Shown here in pieces: positions 7,068 to 11,424 of a stretch of 11,424 nt of DNA. Origin of the DNA: Campylobacterales bacterium (GTDB taxonomy: Bacteria; Campylobacterota; Campylobacteria; Campylobacterales; SZUA-545); assembly GCA_025800305.1 (NCBI GenBank), contig JAOXRY010000400.1, forward strand, positions 1-11,424. The letters run 5' to 3'. Made by a program: the position numbers and the translations under genes. Positions within the stretch are counted from its first letter, which is position 1; every line of letters starts with the position of its first letter. The notes under the pieces are model-generated. The model worked only from the letters and a program-made list of their open reading frames with translations, was not told the DNA's origin and ran no database searches.

Positions 7068-7770
7068 TGTATTAAATGAATCATACGAAGTTCAAAGTGA
7101 AACTGTATTACAAGCATTAGAAGAGATTAAAAAAGAACAAAACAGATCTCTTTCATATAGAAAAGGGTGTGGAAGTGGGATCTGTGGTAGTTGTTCTGTT
7201 AGAGTTAATGGAAAGGAACAATTAGCCTGTACTTGTAAACTTGAAGGTGGAGAGAAGATTGAAGCTTTAAAGTATCACTATGTAATAAAAGACTTAGTTG
7301 TCGATTTAGAAAAACCACAAGATACATTAAAAACAGCAAAAGCCAATCTATCTGAAGATTTAGGTAAGCCAGATGCTAAGGATGAAAAGAAAGTAAGGGT
7401 ACAAAGTGACTGTATTTTGTGCCATAGTTGTTATAGTTCTTGTCCTGTTTTGGAAGTAAACAAAGACTTCTTAGGTCCTTTCTCTCTTACTAGAGTGTTT
7501 AGGTACAACTCTCTTTCAACTGAAGGAGATAAGAAAAGTAAAATAGAGGCGGTTCAGACAAATGGAGTTTGGGACTGTACACTCTGCGGTGAGTGTGCAA
7601 TGGTTTGTCCTATGGGGATAAATCCAAAAAACGACATTATGGGACTTAGAATGCAAAGCCAAGCTCAAGGTTTTTCAGATCCTAACATCCAATTGGGTGG
7701 GTTTGATAATAATTTTGGAGGCGGTGGCTTTAATACTAGTTTTAATACGGGATTTAACCCAAACTTTTAA
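7057..7770 (+). CDS. frdB: Fumarate reductase-type iron-sulfur subunit with an extra cluster cysteine
   Basis: This 237-aa SdhB/FrdB-like electron-transfer subunit should sit between the ferredoxin pool and the flavoprotein. The N-terminal domain binds [2Fe-2S] through Cys38, Cys43, Cys46 and Cys58 (CGSGICGSC, then LACTC). The C-terminal domain has two ferredoxin motifs, Cys119/122/125/129-Pro and Cys174/177/180/184-Pro. In ordinary SdhB/FrdB the second motif lacks the Cys177 equivalent and holds a [3Fe-4S] centre; here a second [4Fe-4S] is predicted, as in thiol:fumarate reductases and archaeal-type enzymes. After residue 205 comes a tail of about 32 residues rich in Gly, Asn and Phe that standard SdhB lacks. 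There is no fused HdrB-like domain and no anchor gene follows. It overlaps frdA by 11 bp. The gene symbol is family-level. Confidence 0.86.
   Translation: MKINVLNESYEVQSETVLQALEEIKKEQNRSLSYRKGCGSGICGSCSVRVNGKEQLACTCKLEGGEKIEALKYHYVIKDLVVDLEKPQDTLKTAKANLSEDLGKPDAKDEKKVRVQSDCILCHSCYSSCPVLEVNKDFLGPFSLTRVFRYNSLSTEGDKKSKIEAVQTNGVWDCTLCGECAMVCPMGINPKNDIMGLRMQSQAQGFSDPNIQLGGFDNNFGGGGFNTSFNTGFNPNF
7729..7764 (+). repeat. Three degenerate 12-bp tandem repeats in the frdB tail
   Basis: Units starting at 7729, 7741 and 7753 begin TTTAATAC, TTTAATAC and TTTAACCC. They encode Phe-Asn-x-x three times (FNTS, FNTG, FNPN), followed by a final Phe and the stop. The tail may therefore have grown by repeat slippage. 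Confidence 0.6.
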
Positions 7771-7781
7771 AGGATTATATT

Positions 7782-8156
7782 ATGGAATTCCCACAACCAG
7801 CATTTTATATTTTTAAATGCGAACAACAAAACCCACCACAAATGCCAAAGCCAAGTTGCGTAAATGGACAGACTCAGCAACTTTTTAACTATATGGCAGG
7901 AAAATTAATGGAGAAGGGGATTATGCAAACTGTAACTCCTATTAGAACTTCATGTCTAGGAAGATGTCAAATGGGGCCAGTAATGATGGTTGAGCCAGGG
8001 CATCATATGTATGTTGGAATGAATGAAGAGAAGATTGATAGAGTTATCGAAGAACATATTCTAGGTGGAAAGCCTGTTGAGGAGTATTTGATTCCAAAAG
8101 AATTTTGGGCTGAACCAATAAGTCCAGAAAAGGCTAAAGAACTGTCTGGAATGTAA
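7782..8156 (+). CDS. Thioredoxin-like [2Fe-2S] ferredoxin
   Basis: This small 124-aa protein has the four-cysteine pattern of thioredoxin-fold [2Fe-2S] ferredoxins (Clostridium pasteurianum and Aquifex type; the NuoE/HoxF N-terminal fold): Cys13-x12-Cys26, then Cys58-x3-Cys62 in TSCLGRCQMGPVMMVEP. It begins with the expected FYIFKC strand and has VIEEHILGGKPVEEYL near the C-terminus. It should be a soluble one-electron carrier. As the last gene of the frdAB operon, placed where a membrane anchor or HdrB-like subunit would be expected, it is a good candidate for the electron donor or third subunit of the fumarate reductase; this is inference. The start ATG follows AGGA (7770-7773) at an 8-base spacing and lies 11 bases after frdB. 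A strong intrinsic terminator follows the stop. Confidence 0.85.
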   Translation: MEFPQPAFYIFKCEQQNPPQMPKPSCVNGQTQQLFNYMAGKLMEKGIMQTVTPIRTSCLGRCQMGPVMMVEPGHHMYVGMNEEKIDRVIEEHILGGKPVEEYLIPKEFWAEPISPEKAKELSGM

Positions 8157-8178
8157 TTAAGTTACATTTATTCTCATA

Positions 8179-8207
8179 GCAGGGAGGAAATCCCTGCATC
8201 TTTTTCT
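8179..8207 (+). terminator. Intrinsic terminator closing the frdAB-ferredoxin operon
   Basis: A perfect 7-bp stem, GCAGGGA (8179-8185) with TCCCTGC (8191-8197), encloses the five-base loop GGAAA. It is followed by ATCTTTTTCT, giving the U-rich tract. It stands 22 bases after the ferredoxin stop codon and separates this operon from the hydrogenase region. Confidence 0.87.
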
Positions 8208-8232
8208 GAGGAAGTATTCACTAAAGTTTTTA

Positions 8233-8241
8233 TGATAAAAT
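8233..8241 (+). promoter_or_regulatory. Candidate extended -10 promoter for the 113-aa gene and ech genes
   Basis: TGA-TAAAAT (hexamer 8236-8241), preceded by a T-run at 8226-8231, has the extended -10 form without a recognisable -35. It is the only good candidate between the terminator and the TTG at 8274, and would give a leader of about 26 bases. Confidence 0.48.
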
Positions 8242-8273
8242 TTACAAATTAAATATTAATTTAAGGAAAAAAT

Positions 8274-8615
8274 TTGAATATAGATCTTAACTGTGAAAAC
8301 TTACTAAACCTAATGGAACTTCAAAAAACTAATAAAAATATTGCTCAAGTAGACAAGGTTATTAACAATACAAAAGACTTTGAAAAAATTGCGAAGCATG
8401 TTGTTAGCTTAAATGATTATCTTCACCACCATCACGGGTTTGTATCACTATCAAGCTCTCATAATTACCTAAAAATTAAATGTGATAATGACAAACAAGA
8501 CGAAACAATTTCAAAAGAGTTCCATGAAAAAGTGAGAGCTTGGGGAGAGAAGTACAAAGTAGAGTTAGAAAGGGTTGATGGTAAGGAAGTTTACTATATC
8601 CTTGGTAGTTTGTAA
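8274..8615 (+). CDS. Unrecognised 113-aa protein with a His cluster, upstream of ech genes
   Basis: I do not recognise this family. The protein is cytoplasmic, with no signal peptide or membrane segment. It is predicted helical to about residue 50 (DFEKIAKHVVSLNDYL), then has four consecutive His at 51-54 and short strand-like segments GFVSLS and YLKIKC. A charged helix EFHEKVRAWGEKYKVE follows, and a last strand EVYYILGSL. Further potential metal ligands are Cys7, His63, Cys70 and His84. The TTG start follows AAGGA (8263-8267) six bases upstream. It is the first gene after the terminator and lies 57 bp before the first ech gene in the same direction, so it may be co-transcribed. A metal-handling or accessory role for the hydrogenase is only a guess from the His cluster and position. 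Codon use and composition look native. Confidence 0.72.
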   Translation: MNIDLNCENLLNLMELQKTNKNIAQVDKVINNTKDFEKIAKHVVSLNDYLHHHHGFVSLSSSHNYLKIKCDNDKQDETISKEFHEKVRAWGEKYKVELERVDGKEVYYILGSL

Positions 8616-8656
8616 TCGAATTGTCACAAATAAAGAGCATAATAAAGTCTGCAAAG

Positions 8657-8665
8657 TAGGAGGTG
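8657..8665 (+). promoter_or_regulatory. Strong Shine-Dalgarno sequence fixing the TTG start of echA
   Basis: TAGGAGGTG, a near-perfect anti-16S match, ends seven bases before TTG 8673. It is the best ribosome binding site in the window and compensates for the weak start codon. Confidence 0.75.
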
Positions 8666-8672
8666 AAGTACT

Positions 8673-10421
8673 TTGTCCCACGTATCCTTGTTAATAACTT
8701 TACCTCTTATTTTCGCAGTTTTCATTGTTTTTTCTGGGAAGAGTCTTCGGAATATTCTCTCCTTTTTCTTTGTTGGTGCTTTAGCTTTTCTTAGTGCTGA
8801 CACAATTCATACTATAACTTCATTTGAACTAAGCCACACTTTTCATATAGCATTTATTATTCTAGATACTATCCTACTTCTATTTTTTTTACAACAAGGT
8901 TTTAAAGAGAAAGATAAGTTAGTCTGGGGATTGGCATTTGTTCAGATCTTACTTTACGGAGCTGTTCTCTCAATTGCACCAAAAGAGATTCAGCCTGATG
9001 TTTTAGTGGATGGCTCTTTTAATTTTATGTATTTAATCATCAATATTGTTGGTGGAATCATCATTTTATATGCTCTTTCATACATTGAAAGTGAGGAGTT
9101 CAGTAGACTTAAAAAGAATAGTTTTATAGGAATTCTATTTTTCTTTTTAGGTGTGATGAACTTTATTGTTTCAACAAACAATATTGAGATCTTCTTCTTA
9201 CTTTTTGAACTTACAACGCTTTGTTCTTATCTTCTCATTAGATTTAGAGGGGATGAAGTTGCGGTTAAAAATTCATTAAGAGCTCTGTGGATGAATCAAG
9301 TTGGAGGAGTGGCAATTTTGATTGCTCTTATCTTCTCAATTACGAACTATGAGACAATATACTTCAATACTCTTTTAGAAAATGCAAATGGTTATATGTT
9401 TCTTCCAATCGTTTTCCTAGTTATCGCTGGATATGTAAAAGGAGCTTCTATTCCTTTTAATCCTTGGCTTTTAGGAGCGATGGTTGCACCAACACCTGTC
9501 AGTGCTATTTTACACTCAGCAACGATGGTGAAGATTGCTCCGTTTTTGATTCTAAAAATCTCAGGAGCTTTTTCTCCTTTTCTTTCTACTACCATAGCAA
9601 TATTCGGAGCTTTTGTTTTTATGACAGCTTCTATTCTCGCTCTTTCAAAAGACTATTTCAAAGAGATCTTAGGGCTTTCAACAATCGCAATTTTGGCTCT
9701 TATTATGGCTTTGGCTGCTATTGGAAGTGAAGAGGCTAGAAATGCAGCGATTCTTCTTATCGTCTTCCACGCTATTGCAAAAGCATTGCTTTTTTTACAA
9801 GCTGGGATCTTAGAGAAAGTTTTTCATTTAAAGTATGTAGGGGATATTGAAAGCTTAGCTAATAGGTCTTCTTTTGTTCTTTGGACGATCCTTTTTGGAT
9901 TTGCTGTTCTGACACTTCCACCTTTTGGAGCTTTTGTTGGGAAGTTTATGGCTTTTGAGGTTATTAGTTCTCAGATCTTAGATAACCCTTTTTATGGATT
10001 GGTTCTTATCTTTATTGCTATTGGAAGTGTTGTTCTTACTCTTCTTTATTTTAAGGTGGTTACAAAGCTGTTTAATAAAAGTGCAGATACAGACAAAGTA
10101 GATCTAACACCGATTCCTTTTATCTATAAATATACGTCACTTTCATTGGTTTCTATTGCTGTTATTGGGATCTTAGTCTCTTTTAATTATATGACACTTT
10201 TTCAAGTTCTTATTCCTATTGGGATCTTAGGTTTAACAATTGTAATGTTCTATCTAACAAAGATCAAAGATGCTGATAGGGTAAAAGAGTATCACTGTGG
10301 AGAGAAAGACGAGCTGGAATTGGCAACTTACTCTTTTGAGGTTTCTAATAAATATCAAAAAATAATTACTTACACTTCGCTAGCTCTTATCGGGCTAACA
10401 ATTTTAGGAGGAGTCCTATGA
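8673..10421 (+). CDS. echA: Group 4 [NiFe] hydrogenase antiporter-like membrane subunit (EchA/HyfB type)
   Basis: This 582-aa, highly hydrophobic protein with many membrane helices belongs to the NuoL/NuoM/Mrp antiporter family, the proton-pumping arm of membrane hydrogenases. Key motifs are present: IFFLLFELTTLCSYLLI with the conserved membrane Glu (about residue 178), GYVKGASIPFNPWLLGAM with its Lys, APTPVSAILHSATMVK with His and Lys, and HAIAKALLFLQAG with the conserved His and Lys. The C-terminal region has YHCGEKDELE before a last helix. The gene order antiporter, NuoH-like, NuoB-like matches EchABC and CooMKL; the length fits EchA better than the much longer CooM. HyfB is a little longer and normally has further membrane genes before the small subunit. 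TTG is the start, with an excellent Shine-Dalgarno. It overlaps echB by 4 bp (ATGA). Confidence 0.84.
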   Translation: MSHVSLLITLPLIFAVFIVFSGKSLRNILSFFFVGALAFLSADTIHTITSFELSHTFHIAFIILDTILLLFFLQQGFKEKDKLVWGLAFVQILLYGAVLSIAPKEIQPDVLVDGSFNFMYLIINIVGGIIILYALSYIESEEFSRLKKNSFIGILFFFLGVMNFIVSTNNIEIFFLLFELTTLCSYLLIRFRGDEVAVKNSLRALWMNQVGGVAILIALIFSITNYETIYFNTLLENANGYMFLPIVFLVIAGYVKGASIPFNPWLLGAMVAPTPVSAILHSATMVKIAPFLILKISGAFSPFLSTTIAIFGAFVFMTASILALSKDYFKEILGLSTIAILALIMALAAIGSEEARNAAILLIVFHAIAKALLFLQAGILEKVFHLKYVGDIESLANRSSFVLWTILFGFAVLTLPPFGAFVGKFMAFEVISSQILDNPFYGLVLIFIAIGSVVLTLLYFKVVTKLFNKSADTDKVDLTPIPFIYKYTSLSLVSIAVIGILVSFNYMTLFQVLIPIGILGLTIVMFYLTKIKDADRVKEYHCGEKDELELATYSFEVSNKYQKIITYTSLALIGLTILGGVL

Positions 10422-11245
10422 TTTTAGAGTGGATTTTATTTCTTTTAACTCCTGTTATCGGTGGGCTTATCTATGGTATTGAGAGAGTGGTAAGAGCAAG
10501 GATGCAAAATCGTCAAGGGCCTCCTATTTTACAACCATTTTACGATATGTTCAAGCTGATTGATAAAAGAGCTATGATTGTTCATCCCACACATATTATC
10601 TTAGGGGTGATGCACTTTGTGACTCTTTGGATTGTTGTTGGGTTTATTATCTTTGGAGGGAATCTTCTCTATGTTGTTTTTCTTCATCTTTTATCAACAA
10701 TCTTTTTAGTTCTTGCTGGATTCAGTGTCCGTTCGATTTTCTCTCATGTTGGAGCAAATAGAGAGCTTATGGCAATTGTTGCCTATGAGCCTATTTTGAT
10801 TTTTGTTGCTGTTGGTTTTTATATGATAAACGGGAGTTTTGATATCTCTGTTATTAGATCTAGTGGTAGTGAAATACTTCCTCTATTTTTACTTTTCTTG
10901 GCATTTTTAGTGATTGTCCCAGTGAAGCTGAAAAAGTCTCCATTTGACGCTGTGGAAGCTCATCAAGAGATTGTTGGTGGGGTTGAAATTGAGTATAGTG
11001 GAGTTTTCTATGAGATCTTGTATATGGCAAAGTGGGTGGAGTATATTTTTATCTATGCTCTTTTAGTTCTTTTTGCTGGAGATAGTTTGATTTTTGCAAC
11101 GATTTTAGCCTTAGGAGTATTTTTAGTTGTGAATTTAGTCGATAACTCAACAGCAAGGATTAGGATTGATTCTATGGTGAAAGTTGTTCTTACATTAGGG
11201 TTAGTTCTTGGAGGAGTGAATTTGATAGGACTTAGTTTTGTTTAG
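10418..11245 (+). CDS. echB: Group 4 [NiFe] hydrogenase NuoH-like membrane subunit (EchB/HyfC type)
   Basis: This 275-aa membrane protein is of the NuoH/HyfC/EchB family and connects the peripheral hydrogenase arm to the proton-pumping subunit. Visible family motifs are GIERVVRARMQNRQGPPILQ followed by PFYDMFKLIDK, GANRELMAIVAYEP, and the acidic loop SPFDAVEAHQEIVGGVEIEY with a nearby YMAKWVEY. The EAHQEIVGG form is typical of hydrogenase-associated members rather than complex I NuoH. The length agrees with EchB. The start ATG lies within the stop of echA, preceded by AGGAGGAG (10406-10413), and the C-terminus overlaps the next gene's TTG start, so the three ech genes are tightly coupled. Confidence 0.86.
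   Translation: MILEWILFLLTPVIGGLIYGIERVVRARMQNRQGPPILQPFYDMFKLIDKRAMIVHPTHIILGVMHFVTLWIVVGFIIFGGNLLYVVFLHLLSTIFLVLAGFSVRSIFSHVGANRELMAIVAYEPILIFVAVGFYMINGSFDISVIRSSGSEILPLFLLFLAFLVIVPVKLKKSPFDAVEAHQEIVGGVEIEYSGVFYEILYMAKWVEYIFIYALLVLFAGDSLIFATILALGVFLVVNLVDNSTARIRIDSMVKVVLTLGLVLGGVNLIGLSFV
11227..11230 (+). promoter_or_regulatory. Ribosome binding site supporting the TTG start of echC
   Basis: AGGA lies seven bases before TTG 11238, inside the end of echB. No ATG occurs in that frame between the preceding stop (11226-11228) and the CNGC motif, so TTG is the best start available. Confidence 0.55.
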
Positions 11246-11424
11246 TTTAAAACCCTTTAGAAAAAAATCCCCTTGGATAATCCACTACAATGCAGGAAGC
11301 TGTAACGGATGCGATATTGAGATCTTAGCTTGTCTTGGACCAAAGTATGACCTTGAAAGATTTGGTGTAATTAATAGCGGGAATCCTAAACAGTCTGATA
11401 TTTTAATGGTGACAGGACCAGTGA
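11238..11424 (+). CDS. echC: Group 4 [NiFe] hydrogenase small subunit (EchC/HyfI type), 3' truncated by the window edge
   Basis: Only the first 62 codons are in the window. The reading frame gives a short basic N-terminus (FRKKSPW), then HYNAGSCNGCDIEILA, GPKYDLERFGV, GNPKQSDILMVTGPV. The spacing Cys22-x2-Cys25 in SCNGCDIE is that of group 4 hydrogenase small subunits, where these Cys bind the proximal [4Fe-4S] cluster; complex I NuoB has adjacent cysteines instead. The protein would carry electrons between the catalytic large subunit and ferredoxin. The start TTG overlaps the end of echB by 8 bp and is supported by AGGA seven bases upstream. The large subunit and ferredoxin-like subunit expected for Ech would lie beyond the right edge, so whether this is a working hydrogenase cannot be judged here. 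Confidence 0.85.
   Translation, partial: MFSLKPFRKKSPWIIHYNAGSCNGCDIEILACLGPKYDLERFGVINSGNPKQSDILMVTGPV

Noticed and set aside
8152..8166. Inverted repeat TGTAA-N5-TTACA just after the ferredoxin stop
   Set aside because: It is short, downstream of the gene and next to the real terminator; there is no reason to call it an operator.
8638..8643. CATAAT as a separate promoter for echA
   Set aside because: There is no -35 at a suitable distance and no extended TG, so read-through from the upstream gene is as likely.
8990..9730. Open frames on either strand inside echA
   Set aside because: These are shadows of the hydrophobic coding sequence, with antiporter motifs present only in the main frame.
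9803..10230. GGGATCTTAG repeated three times in echA
   Set aside because: Each copy encodes Gly-Ile-Leu in membrane helices; codon preference explains it better than a functional repeat.

Overview
The window is AT-rich, single-copy bacterial DNA with tightly packed genes, almost all on the + strand. Several traits point to Campylobacterota (the former Epsilonproteobacteria). The histidine kinases carry the 'HQWRQPL' type of H-box, an extended TATAAT -10 appears without a clear -35, TTG starts are frequent, and a soluble fumarate-reductase-type module sits beside an Ech-type group 4 hydrogenase. The genus cannot be fixed from the sequence alone.

Region 1 (1-669) holds one minus-strand gene for a DUF523 protein and a 121-bp divergent promoter region. 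Region 2 (670-5519) is a signalling cassette. It encodes two paralogous secreted PhnD-type binding proteins of 282 aa each, about 52% identical by hand count, each behind its own near-duplicate promoter. A membrane sensor kinase follows with a 4-bp ATGA overlap, and then an abutting receiver-histidine kinase hybrid. No ABC permease or ATPase and no DNA-binding regulator is present, so the binding proteins look like sensors rather than transporter parts.

Region 3 (5580-8207) is a three-gene operon closed by a clear intrinsic terminator. It encodes an SdhA/FrdA-family flavoprotein, an SdhB/FrdB-type iron-sulfur protein and a thioredoxin-like [2Fe-2S] ferredoxin. There is no membrane anchor gene and no Tat or Sec signal. 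The flavoprotein has Gln where the covalent-FAD His normally lies, and the iron-sulfur protein has an extra Cys at the [3Fe-4S] site. Together these suggest a soluble, cytoplasmic, probably reductive fumarate reductase resembling thiol:fumarate reductases more than quinone-linked enzymes.

Region 4 (8236-11424) starts with an unrecognised 113-aa protein containing four consecutive His. It is followed by the first three genes of an Ech-type (group 4 [NiFe]) membrane hydrogenase: the antiporter-like subunit, the NuoH-like subunit and the start of the small subunit, which runs off the right edge.

A working idea, not proved here, is that regions 3 and 4 are linked by low-potential electron carriers. 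Ech would exchange electrons between H2 and ferredoxin, and the ferredoxin in region 3 could pass electrons to the soluble fumarate reductase, as a reductive TCA cycle or fumarate-based redox balance would need.
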